DNA of 64,000 bases from Gloeocapsa sp. PCC 7428 (GTDB lineage: Bacteria > Cyanobacteriota > Cyanobacteriia > Cyanobacteriales > Chroococcidiopsidaceae): assembly GCF_000317555.1 (NCBI RefSeq), contig NC_019745.1, positions 2,976,001-3,040,000 of the forward strand, in the 5' to 3' direction. The notes below the pieces were generated by a model that ran no database searches, had not been told where the DNA came from, and was given only the letters and a program-made list of their open reading frames with translations. Shown one piece after another: positions 7,932-18,006 of this stretch (its first letter is position 1; each line of letters starts with the position of its first letter). A program made the translations under genes and the position numbers.

Positions 7932-8909
7932 TCAAAGCACACTGATTGACAACGCGATCGCTCTTGGTAAAATTGCCTTTGATAACATTCCGTGAACGCC
8001 TTTTTGGGGCAAATTGACCACTTGCGTAATGCGAAAATTCACAGCTAAGCTACACAATACATAAGCTTCTTCGGCACTCAAACCCACAAAGCGTTCGAGA
8101 AGATCAATCATATGCTGTAGTGCAGATTCAAATGCTGCATCTAAAGTTTGCCCAAAGCCCATTGTAATAATGTCGGTGGGCGTTTCAGCGATGGGAGTTG
8201 TGAGCTTGAGATCTTTACGCAATGTTATCTTAATTCTGCCATTCATTGATGTTTCAATCGCCGTCAAATCAACTTCACCATCGCCTTGCGCCGAGTGTCC
8301 ATCACCAATGGAAAATAACGCGCCAGGAACAAAAACGGGTAGAAATATTCGCGAACCTGCTTGTAGTTCTTTGTTGTCAATATTTCCGCCATAATTGCCA
8401 GGCGGAACCGAGGAACGATTTTCTGCGGTCGCAACACCAAGAATACCAAAAAAAGGCTTAAGTGGAATTTCTATACCACTTCCTAACGGAAACTCTGCAA
8501 TTTGTCTTTCTAAATCTAATGGAATAAATTGTATCTTTTGTTCTGAAAAATATTTAGGCAATGCTCCTTTATTTGGGTAAATTGCATTAAAACCAACAGG
8601 TAATCGTGGAGAGATTGCCTCTAAATTGACTTCTAAGACATCTCCAGGTTGAGCATCAGTGATATAAATTGGTCCTGTGAGTAAATGAGGTCCCAAATTA
8701 ACTTTACGCTCTTGAGAAAGATGTTGACAAATCTCTTGAAATTCAGGAGTTAGAAATTCTGGTGGTGCTTTGTCATAAACATAGAAGCCAGTGTATGTTT
8801 CGACATCAATACTGTCACCTGAGTGAATCGTTAAAACAGGTTTCAATTGAGGAGAAAAACCGCCTAAGTGTACCGTGTGATGATTCGCTTTAAGAATATG
8901 ATGCGCCAT
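7932..8909 (-). CDS. Acetamidase/formamidase family protein
   Basis: The 325-residue protein belongs to the FmdA/AmdA family, which hydrolyses short-chain amides to ammonia and the acid. Visible family features are HTVHLGGFSPQLKPVLTIHSGD near the N-terminus, LTGPIYITDAQPGDVLEVNL, the VPPGNYGGNIDNKEL segment and the FSIGDGHSAQGDGEVD signature that contributes active-site His/Asp. The C-terminal MGFGQTLDAAFESAL is also typical. It is soluble, has no signal peptide, and stands as a single gene. Its presence near ring-opening amidohydrolases fits amide-nitrogen scavenging, but there is no shared operon. Confidence 0.9.
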   Translation of the reverse strand: MAHHILKANHHTVHLGGFSPQLKPVLTIHSGDSIDVETYTGFYVYDKAPPEFLTPEFQEICQHLSQERKVNLGPHLLTGPIYITDAQPGDVLEVNLEAISPRLPVGFNAIYPNKGALPKYFSEQKIQFIPLDLERQIAEFPLGSGIEIPLKPFFGILGVATAENRSSVPPGNYGGNIDNKELQAGSRIFLPVFVPGALFSIGDGHSAQGDGEVDLTAIETSMNGRIKITLRKDLKLTTPIAETPTDIITMGFGQTLDAAFESALQHMIDLLERFVGLSAEEAYVLCSLAVNFRITQVVNLPQKGVHGMLSKAILPRAIALSISVL

Positions 8910-9179
8910 GCGATCGCAATATAGTCAAAAATTTTATTCTGTCGAGTTTATTTCAGTAAGCTACTACATTTATGTAATAAATTTAACAGAAAATATATTA
9001 AAAATTATGCTGGCAATGAACAAGTGAGTTTTATCAAAAATCCATAAACTGTATATCTTGAATAATGTCAGCAGTCGTTAACAAAACTATAAATTAATGT
9101 TATTTAAATTACATATAGCTTTAAGAAACTCAGATAAGATTTGGGCTACTTAAGTCTTTTTATACAGGTGTGAGAAATA

Positions 9180-10922
9180 ATGACGAACGTTGCAACTATC
9201 TGGAAAGGTAGTTTAATTGCTGCGACAACTTTTTGGTGCTTAATATTTGAGACGACATTTTTATCACCATCAAAAGTATGGGGATTGCCGACAACCGAAG
9301 TCACGAATTTAGTCGCTACAAACAACGATGCAATGGCACAAGTAACATCGGTATCGCAGTTATCCGATGTGCAACCTACCGATTGGGCGTTTCAAGCATT
9401 ACAATCGTTAGTCGAACGCTATGGTTGCATTGCTGGTTATCCTGATAGTACATATCGCGGTAATCGCGCTTTAACCCGTTATGAATTTGCTGCGGGTTTG
9501 AATGCGTGTTTAGATCGTGTTAATGAATTAATTGCAGCAGCAACCGCGAATCAAGTTACTCGCGAAGATATCGAAACGCTACAAAGACTAGAAACAGAAT
9601 TCGCAGCAGAACTTGCAACTTTACGCGGACGAGTAGATACTTTAGAAGCCCAAGTCGCCGAACTTGCAGCGAATCAATTTTCGACAACAACGAAACTGAC
9701 AGGTAATGTCTTTATCAATCTTACTGGAGCATTTGCGGATGGAACCATTTTAGCTGAAGGGGAAACCGCATTTAGAACGCAGCCGAGAACGGCAACACCT
9801 TTATTACGCGAAATTGATGAAGATCCCAACATTACGCTGAGTAACTTGGTTTGGTTGAATTTTAATACATCTTTTACAGGTAGAGATTCTTTAGTTGTAC
9901 AGCTAGGAGCAGGTAATGGCAACTCTCCCGCGAATCAATTTGTCTCAGCAGGCTTGTATAATACTTGGGGTGTTCCTTTTACCGACCAAACAACCGCACC
10001 AGGAGGAACCGCAGGCGCAAACGATGTTGTTGTTCGCGAACTATTTTACAGCTTTCCTGTAACGGATAATTTGCAAGCCGTCGTTGGTTCGCGGATTAAC
10101 TGGTATCGCTATTTTGATACCAACCGCTTTACGTTCTTTTTAACAGGTGCAGGAAGTTTTAACTCAAGTGGAAGTACGCTGTTAAACACAATTGATCGCG
10201 GTTCGGGTTTAGCGCTTCTGTGGCAAATTAACGACCAATTTAGACTTAATGTTGCTTATCTAGGTGAAAATTCAGAATTTCTCCCCAGTGGAGTGTTTAA
10301 TTCCTCAAGCAATCCTAGCCAAGGTTTATTTGACCCTACGAATACAATTACCGCTGAGCTAACATTTTCGCCGAGCGATCGCTTTAACTTAAGATTACTC
10401 TATAACCGCTCGAATACTAGAGCAATTGGCGGACAAATCGGCGGTGCGATCGGCGAACCGATTTATGGCTTTGCTGATGATGGTTTCGATGGTCCTGTTG
10501 ATAATGCGACAGCAGATGTCGTTAGTGTCAACTTCGATTGGCTGATTGCGGATGGTTTTGGGATCTTTGGGCGCTATGGCTACGGTAGTACCAATTTATT
10601 TCCCTTAACTCCAGGTTTACCGAATGGAGAAGTCAACGCGCAATCGCTACAACTTGGAGTTGCTTTTCCTGACTTAATTAAAGAAGGCGCGCTGTTAACA
10701 GTATCCTATCTTCTTCCCTTCTCTATTCTGGATGGACGTAATTTCCTCGCCTCTGGTGGTGGCGATGGTGGAGTACAGTACGAGTTTGAAGCAACGTACT
10801 TCTACCCGCTAACAAACAACATCGCGCTTGTTCCCGCATTTTACGTCATCGGCAATCCCAACAATTTCAGCGATAACCCGACAGTTTATGTTGGTAACGT
10901 ACGCGCCCAGTTTAGCTTTTAA
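9180..10922 (+). CDS. Iron-uptake-type porin with SLH domain (cyanobacterial OprB-like)
   Basis: The 580-residue outer-membrane protein has an N-terminal hydrophobic signal region, an SLH domain (about 60-110, DVQPTDWAFQALQSLVERYG and GNRALTRYEFAAGLNACL), and a short coiled coil (about 125-170, LRGRVDTLEAQVAELAANQF). A C-terminal beta-barrel (about 175-580) follows, with alternating aromatic strands and a terminal Phe (VRAQFSF). The SLH domain binds peptidoglycan-linked polysaccharide; the barrel passes ions, iron in characterised relatives. The gene stands alone; the 270 bp upstream are AT-rich and hold only its promoter region as far as I can see. Confidence 0.92.
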   Translation: MTNVATIWKGSLIAATTFWCLIFETTFLSPSKVWGLPTTEVTNLVATNNDAMAQVTSVSQLSDVQPTDWAFQALQSLVERYGCIAGYPDSTYRGNRALTRYEFAAGLNACLDRVNELIAAATANQVTREDIETLQRLETEFAAELATLRGRVDTLEAQVAELAANQFSTTTKLTGNVFINLTGAFADGTILAEGETAFRTQPRTATPLLREIDEDPNITLSNLVWLNFNTSFTGRDSLVVQLGAGNGNSPANQFVSAGLYNTWGVPFTDQTTAPGGTAGANDVVVRELFYSFPVTDNLQAVVGSRINWYRYFDTNRFTFFLTGAGSFNSSGSTLLNTIDRGSGLALLWQINDQFRLNVAYLGENSEFLPSGVFNSSSNPSQGLFDPTNTITAELTFSPSDRFNLRLLYNRSNTRAIGGQIGGAIGEPIYGFADDGFDGPVDNATADVVSVNFDWLIADGFGIFGRYGYGSTNLFPLTPGLPNGEVNAQSLQLGVAFPDLIKEGALLTVSYLLPFSILDGRNFLASGGGDGGVQYEFEATYFYPLTNNIALVPAFYVIGNPNNFSDNPTVYVGNVRAQFSF

Positions 10923-10971
10923 TAGCAGAGGTCGGAGGTTAGAGTTTAAACAGCGGCTGAATATTTAATTG

Positions 10972-12975
10972 CTAACTGCTCATCGCTGTAGAATTTATGT
11001 GTCGAATGACTTCTGCGACTGACCAAGCTTGCGCGATCGCACCTCGCGGAGTATGCGGCGCGTCACCGTCAAAAATTTCTGAAATTGAGCCGATACAAGC
11101 TTGCGCGTGAAAGTGTTCGAGTAAAGGTTGCCAATCGAAGGGAACTGGTTGTGAGGTGTAACGTTGCCAAGCGCGGATAAAGGAACCAATTAGCCAACTC
11201 CATACCGTACCTTGATGATAAGCGCGATCGCGCTGTTGCACATCTCCGGTGCATTTACCAACGTACTGTACGTCTTCTGGTGCTAAACTCCGCAATCCAT
11301 AAGGCGTCAGCAGTTTTGCCCTAGCAACTTCTAAAATTTGCCGTCCTTGGAGTGCGGGAAATGCAGAATGATGAAATGACAGTGCTAAAACCGCATTCGG
11401 GCGAATTTGCGGATTGCGGCGATCGTCCGGTTCAATCGTGTCGTATAGATAACTATTTGTCGGATTCCAAAACTTCTGCATTGAGTCTTTGACTTGTTCG
11501 GCTTGTTGTTGATAGCGTCGTGCTTGATTCAGCAAACGAGTTTGTTCAAATCCATCCTCTTGGCTTAAACGTTGTGCCCAAGTACTCGCCCAACATAAAG
11601 CAGAGTACCATAAAGCATTAATTTCGACAGGTTTACCGCGACGTGGTGTGACAGGTTGTCCGCGAACGATCGCATCCATCCAAGTGAGTGCAACACTAGG
11701 TGCATCCCAACTCACAAGTCCATCCGCAGCATCAACTTGGATATTAAACTTTGTCCCCGCCATAAAGGCTTTATAAATTTGCTGTACAACGGCGTACTCC
11801 TCGACTAAAAAATCCCAATCTTGCGTCGCTTCGAGATACAACCCTAAAGTTTCAATCCATAGTAAAGCCGCATCAATGCTGTTGTAAGACGGTTCAGCGC
11901 TAGTATCAGGAAATGTATTCGGAATTAAACCATGACGACAATAACGACCGAAAGTTTGTAACAGTCCTTTTGCTAAATCAAAGCGCCGCGTTGTCAGTGC
12001 TAATCCTGGTAACGCGATTAATGTATCGCGTCCCCAATCATTAAACCAGTGATAACCTGCAATGACTGTGGGTCCAGCAATCGAAGCGCGGTACACGACA
12101 AATTGGTCACTCGCACGGAGTAATTGCTGTTGCAGGTAGCTAGAAGTTGAAGACTCAAAATTGAACGTTTGGGCAAGTCGTTGCTGTTCTAGTTGTATAG
12201 CATCAGCAAAATCGGTGTCTTGCAGTGTCGGTAAAGTCCTATTAGGAAACCCTACGCGTGCTTCTAAAGTAATACAACTTCCTGGATCTAAGTGAATTGT
12301 GAGATAACCAGGACTATACAAGTCTTCGCGATCGCTTAACCCTCGATTTGTTTCTTCCGGCAAACGATAATTCCAGTACCACACAGGATCGTGTTGATAT
12401 TTACCCGCTGTCCAACGTAGCCGCCAAGGTGTTCCTACCCATCCTGGGCGTAGCGCCTGCAAAAATACCTGCTGTTGCCCCAAAAGTTGCGAAAATTGTA
12501 AATTTGGATCAGCTTGCTGTTGATGATGAAAATCGCGATCGGCAATCATGAACCGCAAGCGTAAAATCCCTGGAACTTTTCCTTTGTAGCAATATTGAAT
12601 CAAAACGCGATTTGTGTCGCTTTCTGAGGGTGTAGCACCCACATGGGGCATAATAATTTGTCTTGTTAGCTGCCAATGATCTTCTTGCCACATCCAGGTG
12701 GGAAGCGGTTCAGGTTTAAAGTGATGCAGCAACTGAAAGCCTTTTGGTTCAATAACGTTATTACCCCAATAATTTGTTCCCAAGGCAATAACTTTGCCAG
12801 CCACTTCTAAACTTGCTTCGATGTGCGACAGTAGTAACGTGCGCTGACTCGGTGGGTCTAATGCTGCAACTAACCAACCATGATACGTCCGCGTGCGAGC
12901 GTCAGTAACTGTACCACTCGCAAAACTTCCTAAGCCATTTGTCAGCAGCCACTCGCGATCGTCTAAATTCTTCAT
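10972..12975 (-). CDS. Amylo-alpha-1,6-glucosidase (glycogen debranching enzyme, GH133-type)
   Basis: The 667-residue protein has the GDE N-terminal domain (REWLLTNGLGSFASGT, about 8-23, and TYHGWLVAAL) and a C-terminal (alpha/alpha)6 catalytic domain with HWFNDWGRDTLIALPGLAL and, near the end, WSWLIGSFIRAW. It removes alpha-1,6 branches of glycogen in the cytoplasm. Nearby genes for GlgC and a GH13 amylase-type enzyme make this a glycogen-turnover neighbourhood, although each gene has its own promoter. Length and motifs agree with full-length bacterial relatives. Confidence 0.9.
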   Translation of the reverse strand: MKNLDDREWLLTNGLGSFASGTVTDARTRTYHGWLVAALDPPSQRTLLLSHIEASLEVAGKVIALGTNYWGNNVIEPKGFQLLHHFKPEPLPTWMWQEDHWQLTRQIIMPHVGATPSESDTNRVLIQYCYKGKVPGILRLRFMIADRDFHHQQQADPNLQFSQLLGQQQVFLQALRPGWVGTPWRLRWTAGKYQHDPVWYWNYRLPEETNRGLSDREDLYSPGYLTIHLDPGSCITLEARVGFPNRTLPTLQDTDFADAIQLEQQRLAQTFNFESSTSSYLQQQLLRASDQFVVYRASIAGPTVIAGYHWFNDWGRDTLIALPGLALTTRRFDLAKGLLQTFGRYCRHGLIPNTFPDTSAEPSYNSIDAALLWIETLGLYLEATQDWDFLVEEYAVVQQIYKAFMAGTKFNIQVDAADGLVSWDAPSVALTWMDAIVRGQPVTPRRGKPVEINALWYSALCWASTWAQRLSQEDGFEQTRLLNQARRYQQQAEQVKDSMQKFWNPTNSYLYDTIEPDDRRNPQIRPNAVLALSFHHSAFPALQGRQILEVARAKLLTPYGLRSLAPEDVQYVGKCTGDVQQRDRAYHQGTVWSWLIGSFIRAWQRYTSQPVPFDWQPLLEHFHAQACIGSISEIFDGDAPHTPRGAIAQAWSVAEVIRHINSTAMSS

Positions 12976-13109
12976 TTGCTACTCAAAATCGTTATGAGTA
13001 TGATATAGTTGTAACAGTTCGACATAATCAAGATTCGCGTGCATGAGTTAGTTTTATCAAACTCGCTCATAGTCACCTGAAAGTAGACGCATCAAGGAGA
13101 AATAGTTTA

Positions 13110-13721
13110 ATGCCTCTAAGTTACGCAGCAGATGGATGCCTCAGAGTTGGTCAAACTGCTCCCGATTTTACCGCTACCGCTGTATACGATCAGGAATTTA
13201 AGACAATCAAACTCTCTGACTATCGGGGCAAGTACGTAATCCTATTTTTCTATCCTCTAGACTTTACCTTTGTTTGCCCAACTGAGATTACCGCATTTAG
13301 CGATCGCTTTGACGACTTTAAGGCAATCAACACGGAAATTTTAGGCGTTTCTGTTGATAGTGAATTTTCGCACTTAGCCTGGATTCAAACAGATCGTAAA
13401 TCTGGTGGCGTAGGCGACCTAAATTATCCGCTTGTTTCGGACATCAAGAAAGAAATTAGTGCTGCTTACAACGTTCTCGATCCAGAAGCAGGGGTTGCGC
13501 TGCGTGGTCTGTTCATCATCGATAAAGACGGTATTATCCAGCACTCAACCATCAATAACCTGTCCTTTGGTCGCAACGTAGACGAGACGCTACGCACACT
13601 CAAAGCAATTCAGTACGTACAAGATCACCCCGATGAGGTATGTCCTGCTGGTTGGCAGCCTGGTGATAAGACAATGACACCCGATCCTGTCAAGTCCAAA
13701 GTTTACTTTGCTTCAGTGTAA
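13110..13721 (+). CDS. Typical 2-Cys peroxiredoxin
   Basis: The 203-residue protein has the peroxidatic cysteine in [10 protein letters not shown] (Cys56) and the resolving cysteine in DEVCPAGW (Cys178). A GGVGDL loop and a C-terminal YF motif (KVYFASV) are also present; together these two features mark the hyperoxidation-sensitive class. It reduces hydrogen peroxide and organic peroxides using thioredoxin in the cytoplasm. AAGGAG lies before the ATG. A hairpin terminator follows. A second peroxiredoxin-like gene lies downstream but is separated by that terminator. Confidence 0.95.
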   Translation: MPLSYAADGCLRVGQTAPDFTATAVYDQEFKTIKLSDYRGKYVILFFYPLDFTFVCPTEITAFSDRFDDFKAINTEILGVSVDSEFSHLAWIQTDRKSGGVGDLNYPLVSDIKKEISAAYNVLDPEAGVALRGLFIIDKDGIIQHSTINNLSFGRNVDETLRTLKAIQYVQDHPDEVCPAGWQPGDKTMTPDPVKSKVYFASV

Positions 13722-13755
13722 ACATCAAAAATGCACTAACACCATAGAAGCTTCT

Positions 13756-13798
13756 AACCCAACACAGCTTGAGAAGAGTAACAATGTGTTGGGTTTTT
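13756..13798 (+). terminator. Rho-independent terminator of the 2-Cys peroxiredoxin gene
   Basis: An 11-bp perfect stem, AACCCAACACA at 13756-13766 pairing with TGTGTTGGGTT at 13785-13795, is followed by a T-run. It lies 35 bp after the stop codon. Confidence 0.85.
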
Positions 13799-13898
13799 CA
13801 TCAAAGTAAAAGTGTTAACATTAAACAGTTTTCTCGAAAAAAATAGCTAAATTTAGCATAGTATTTCTCATTTTCTTGAAGCTGATAAAGAAAAAATT

Positions 13899-14438
13899 AT
13901 GCTAACTTCCACAGATTTTAGTGGTTTATTAAACGAACGCTTTTTTCGGAATTTGTTACCGATTCCCGCTGAAGATGCTATTAGTTTAGGCAAAACCACG
14001 CCAAACTTTACGCTACCCGATATTACTAACGGTCGGCTAGTCAAGTTATCAGATTATCAAGGGAAACAGCCAGTTTTATTAGCTTTTACGCGGATTTTTA
14101 CCGAAAAGCAATATTGTCCTTTCTGCTATCCTCATATCATCGATTTGAACGAGAACTACGATCGCTTTACAAGTCGTGGTATCGAAGTTCTGATGATTAC
14201 CAGTACTGATGAACGTCAAAGTCAAATCGTTATTAAAGATTTGGGATTAAAACTTCCCTTACTCAGCGATCCTAGTTGTAGTACATTCCGCAACTATAAA
14301 GTAGGACAAGCATTAGGCGCACCTTTACCCGCACAGTTTGTCTTAGACGCACAAGGTAAACTGCAATACAGACATCTGTTTTCCTTTTTCTCACATAATG
14401 CCAGTATTGAAACGTTATTAGCGCAGTTTGAGAAATAA
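13899..14438 (+). CDS. Peroxiredoxin-like redoxin (AhpC/TSA fold)
   Basis: The 179-residue protein has a thioredoxin-like redoxin fold: GKTTPNFTLPDI, KLSDYQGKQPVLLAF, then KQYCPFCYPH with Cys73 and Cys76. The CxxC arrangement at the position of the peroxidatic cysteine is unlike the 2-Cys peroxiredoxin just upstream and more like PRX-like2 or thiol-disulfide redoxins. No signal peptide, so cytoplasmic. The probable role is peroxide or disulfide reduction; the exact donor and substrate are unclear. It is transcribed after its own promoter, as a terminator separates it from the previous gene. Confidence 0.82.
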   Translation: MLTSTDFSGLLNERFFRNLLPIPAEDAISLGKTTPNFTLPDITNGRLVKLSDYQGKQPVLLAFTRIFTEKQYCPFCYPHIIDLNENYDRFTSRGIEVLMITSTDERQSQIVIKDLGLKLPLLSDPSCSTFRNYKVGQALGAPLPAQFVLDAQGKLQYRHLFSFFSHNASIETLLAQFEK

Positions 14439-14453
14439 AATAAAAGACGCCTG

Positions 14454-14620
14454 GCGAATAAATTCGCGGCTTAAAAACCCACCTTCGTGGACTACTAACA
14501 AGATACGATTTGTAGAAACCTGTGGAGACAGGTTTTGTTTGAATAGCCGCGGTTTTAACCGCATCACCTGTTGACGAGATACGGTTTTAAAAAGCTGCGG
14601 TTTTAACCGCATCAGCTGTT
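14454..14620. repeat. Cluster of dispersed palindromic repeats
   Basis: GCGAATAAATTCGC at 14454-14467 is followed by a partial hairpin CCACCTTCGTGG; the same pair of elements occurs near 26060 and, diverged, near 58814. Then two similar 27-bp units at 14546-14572 and 14594-14620, each centred on GCGGTTTTAACCGC, close the block. The second unit touches the stop codon of the dnaJ-type gene at 14619. It fills the gap between two convergent genes and may double as a transcription terminator. Confidence 0.75.
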
Positions 14621-15641
14621 AAAGTGTCACCTGCTGCAAGTGACTGCGAGGATTGAAAGTGCGGTTGTCGCGGATTTTTTCGTAGCACTCGCGTTCAGTT
14701 GGGGTAAGTTCTTTAGGTGGTGCGATCGCAATTTTCACAAGTTGATCGCTGCGCCCGCCTTTTGGTAATGTCCAACCTTTACCGCGTAATCGTAGCGTTT
14801 GACCCGAACGAATTCCCGCAGGTATATTCATTTTGACGCTTCCATCGGGTGTTGGCACTTCAATCACCGCACCGAGTACCGCCTCGTCAGGAGTAATTGG
14901 CACTTCACACACCAAATTATCTCCCTCAAACTGGAAGAATGAATGCGGTAAAAGTTCGACTTTCAGATAGAGATCGCCACGCTGCTGATTGTAAGGGCTG
15001 GTTTTTCCTTTGCCGCGTACGCGAATTTTACTACCAGGTTTAGCGCCAGGCGGAATTCGGACTTCGATCGCTTCGTTACCTAAGCTAATTCGCTTTTGCA
15101 CGCCATTGAAAGCTTCCGCAAAACTCAGCTTGATCGAGGCTTCAGTGTCTAAAGACGCACTAGAAGGCGCGGCGGTATCAAAATTAGAGAAATCGCCAAA
15201 GCCATCAAAGCCGCTAAAACCACTTGAGCGCGGAGTCGTACGATAAGTATAAGTTTGGCTACTAGTACCACTACGACTCGCCCCAGTCCGACCAAATCCA
15301 CCTAAAAGGTCGTTGAGAAACTCATCAAAAGAGCCATACTTACCAAAGTCAAACTCTTCAAAGCCGACACTGGTACCGCCACCGCCTGAGGGCCATCCTT
15401 GTCCAGCTTGTTTCCAGTATTGCCCAAAAGAGTCGTATTTTCTCCGCTTTTCGGCATCTGAAAGAACTTCGTAAGCTTCGTTGACTTCTTTAAATTTTGC
15501 CTCAGCTTGTTTATTCCCAGGGTTAACATCTGGGTGATATTTTCGCGCTAGTCGGCGAAACGCTTGTTTAATTTCGTCATTTGTGGCAGTCTTACTGACT
15601 CCCAAAATACTGTAATAATCTTTGAAGTCGGTCGCAGCCAT
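14619..15641 (-). CDS. DnaJ/CbpA-type Hsp40 co-chaperone (no zinc finger)
   Basis: The 340-residue protein has an N-terminal J domain (about 6-72, with HPD in [11 protein letters not shown]), a Gly/Ser/Phe-rich linker (about 75-150) and the two beta-barrel substrate-binding domains ([13 protein letters not shown] and [18 protein letters not shown]). The CxxCxGxG zinc repeats of classical DnaJ are absent, so it is a class B (CbpA-like) J-protein. It stimulates DnaK and delivers client proteins. GAGGAGG precedes the ATG. The stop codon sits inside a repeat block. Confidence 0.93.
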   Translation of the reverse strand: MAATDFKDYYSILGVSKTATNDEIKQAFRRLARKYHPDVNPGNKQAEAKFKEVNEAYEVLSDAEKRRKYDSFGQYWKQAGQGWPSGGGGTSVGFEEFDFGKYGSFDEFLNDLLGGFGRTGASRSGTSSQTYTYRTTPRSSGFSGFDGFGDFSNFDTAAPSSASLDTEASIKLSFAEAFNGVQKRISLGNEAIEVRIPPGAKPGSKIRVRGKGKTSPYNQQRGDLYLKVELLPHSFFQFEGDNLVCEVPITPDEAVLGAVIEVPTPDGSVKMNIPAGIRSGQTLRLRGKGWTLPKGGRSDQLVKIAIAPPKELTPTERECYEKIRDNRTFNPRSHLQQVTL

Positions 15642-15975
15642 CCACTAGCCTCCTCAAGAGAAATTGACTTTATTATTTTATGTAGGTTTTTTAAACAACT
15701 GACTGCAACAGCGATCGCAGCCCCATACCACAAATAAAATACCCTTCTTAAAATTAGAGCAATTTTGAATTGATGTTGTATTTCAGGATTACATCAGCAC
15801 ATTAAAACGCTTTGATCTCAACTAAGTATCAACTCTAAAGCTAAACGATATAACTCCCGTACCCTCAGCTTAGCTTCAGAGTGCGATAAGTGCCAACGCA
15901 GTTACGTTCGGTTGTTTGTCAAAGCGGCTACGTGATATCCGTACTTTGAATTTAGAGAATTCCCTGACCTCTTGT

Positions 15976-16473
15976 TCAGTAAATCAAGCGATCTAAGCCT
16001 TCTCCTAGCGTTGGTGGTGCATCGCGTAGTTGACGATGCATTCGCAGCACGACTTCTTCTGGTACAATACGCTCTCGTCTTTTATTACGTGCTAAGCACA
16101 ACCAAACGGGAGTATCAACCCATAATCCTGTAATGTCATTAAAGCCAGTACGACGAGCGAGGGCAATGACTTCACGGCGATGGCGGCGTTGGGCATTCGT
16201 AGCATCGTAAATTGCTTCAGTTGCAATTCCTTGAGAAATTTGTAAGACAGCTTGCTGAAATTGAAGCTGTACTTGACGCCAAATTAATAACCAAGGTCCT
16301 TGGATACTTTCACTACCAAACAACTGTTGACGCAGTATATCGGTAGAAATCAGCTGCCGGCGGGGATCTTCCGCCAGCAGCACTCGCGCGAGTGTTGATT
16401 TACCACTACCTGGTAATCCAATAAGGAGAATTAAGGGGCAAGTTGTAACCGAGCTAGAATGTTGATGTTCCAT
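15976..16473 (-). CDS. P-loop nucleotide kinase-like ATP-binding protein
   Basis: The protein has about 165 residues from the ATG at 16473; a GTG at 16485 is an alternative start. Walker A is LIGLPGSGKSTLA near the N-terminus, followed by STDILRQQLFG, AIYDATNAQRRHRREVIALA and WVDTPVWLCLARNKRR. This is the polynucleotide-kinase/zeta-like small AAA-type kinase fold that phosphorylates a small molecule or nucleic acid end. It lies directly after glgC on the same strand with only about 2-15 bp between them, so it is probably translated from the same mRNA. Its substrate is unknown; a link to sugar metabolism is only inference. The 334 bp upstream of the dnaJ gene contain no gene I can support. Confidence 0.8.
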   Translation of the reverse strand: MEHQHSSSVTTCPLILLIGLPGSGKSTLARVLLAEDPRRQLISTDILRQQLFGSESIQGPWLLIWRQVQLQFQQAVLQISQGIATEAIYDATNAQRRHRREVIALARRTGFNDITGLWVDTPVWLCLARNKRRERIVPEEVVLRMHRQLRDAPPTLGEGLDRLIY

Positions 16474-16487
16474 CTCACCCCTCACCC

Positions 16488-17777
16488 CTAAATCACCGTA
16501 CCATCAGGAATGACTGCGTTTTTGAGAACAACAGTAATACCACTGCGAATGTAGAACCCTTGCTCTTCGCGTTCAGCCTCTTGGATGCGATCTTTGTTGA
16601 TAATGTGGACATCACAGCCAATCCGCGCATTTTTATCGACGATTGCCCGTCGGATGGTCGTATTCGCACCAATTCCTAAAGGAATATTGCCATCATTGCA
16701 GTCTGATTGTCGTTCAGCAAAGGGTTGATAAAAGTCTGCGCCCATAATCAGCGAGTCTTCGATTGTGCAACCAGCTTCAATTCTGGCACGTACACCTAAA
16801 ATTGAATGGTGAATGCGACAATTTTTGAGAATGCAACCATCACCAACAATCGATTCGGTGACTTGGCAATCTAACAGCTTACTAGGAGGCAAATAACGCG
16901 CCCGCGAGTAAATTGGTGCATTTTCATCATAAAAGCTAAACGCTGGCTGTGGCTGCCGCGTTAACGCCAAATTAGCCTCATAAAACGCTTCAATTGTCCC
17001 AATATCTTCCCAATAACCATCAAATAAATAAGCTTGAACGTTGTGATCTGGCGCGGAAGCTGGAATAATTTCTTTACCGAAATCTGTCCGTTCTTGAGCT
17101 TCTTTCAATAGCTTGATAAGGACATCTTTTTTAAAGACGTAAATTCCCATCGACGCGATGTATGGCTTTTGTCGCGCTTGATCTCCTGTTAACCCTAAAA
17201 TACTGGTATCAACTTGCATCTGACGCAACGCTTCACCTTTTGGTTTTTCGCTAAAGTCAACGACGCGCCCTGAATCATTAATTTTCATCAGCCCAAAATC
17301 AGATGCGCGGCGCTCGTCCATTGGTACGACCGAAAGCGTAATATCAGCATTAGTGTCGCGGTGTCTTTGGACAAATAAGCGATAATCCATGCGGTAAAGA
17401 TGATCGCCGGATAAAATGAGGTATTCATCAACATCCCACTCTTCCAATAGCCAAATATATTGGCGAACCGCGTCGGCGGTTCCTTGGAACCAGTTGGGGT
17501 TTTCTGGCGTTTGTTGGGCTGCTAGTACTTCGACAAAACCTTCGGTAAAACCCGAAAAGCTGTACGCGCGGGCGATATGACGATTGAGTGATGCTGAATT
17601 GAATTGTGTCAGAACGTAAATTTTAAATATTTCTGAATTAATACAGTTACTTACAGGAATATCGATTAAGCGATACTTCCCTGCTAATGGTACTGCTGGC
17701 TTGGCGCGTAGCTTCGTCAGTGGATAAAGCCGCGTACCTGCACCGCCCCCCAAAATAATCGCTAGTACTCTTTTCAC
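16488..17777 (-). CDS. glgC: Glucose-1-phosphate adenylyltransferase (ADP-glucose pyrophosphorylase)
   Basis: I set the start at GTG 17777 because GGGAGG precedes it by 6 bp and the resulting 429 residues is the usual cyanobacterial length; an upstream ATG adds 11 unconserved residues. The protein opens [21 protein letters not shown] (nucleotide-binding loop) and ends with a left-handed beta-helix ([20 protein letters not shown] onward, to [13 protein letters not shown]). It makes ADP-glucose, the committed step of glycogen synthesis, and in cyanobacteria is activated by 3-phosphoglycerate and inhibited by phosphate. A small P-loop kinase gene follows closely. Confident assignment. Confidence 0.97.
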   Translation of the reverse strand: MKRVLAIILGGGAGTRLYPLTKLRAKPAVPLAGKYRLIDIPVSNCINSEIFKIYVLTQFNSASLNRHIARAYSFSGFTEGFVEVLAAQQTPENPNWFQGTADAVRQYIWLLEEWDVDEYLILSGDHLYRMDYRLFVQRHRDTNADITLSVVPMDERRASDFGLMKINDSGRVVDFSEKPKGEALRQMQVDTSILGLTGDQARQKPYIASMGIYVFKKDVLIKLLKEAQERTDFGKEIIPASAPDHNVQAYLFDGYWEDIGTIEAFYEANLALTRQPQPAFSFYDENAPIYSRARYLPPSKLLDCQVTESIVGDGCILKNCRIHHSILGVRARIEAGCTIEDSLIMGADFYQPFAERQSDCNDGNIPLGIGANTTIRRAIVDKNARIGCDVHIINKDRIQEAEREEQGFYIRSGITVVLKNAVIPDGTVI

Positions 17778-18006
17778 AAAAAATCCTCCCAACTGCCATT
17801 CGATTCCCAAGTACAGTGTAGGACTGTGCGGGACAACTGGTAAGGGGGAAATTCAGAAAATGGGTAACTGGTAACAGGTAATGGAAAAGCTTTTAGCATT
17901 TAGCCAATTATCAATTCCCAAAAAATTGATGTTTATTTCCATCTCTAGCTAGAACCGCCAAACTATTAATATCTGTACCTTGTCAATGAAGGACTAGGGA
18001 GTATTT

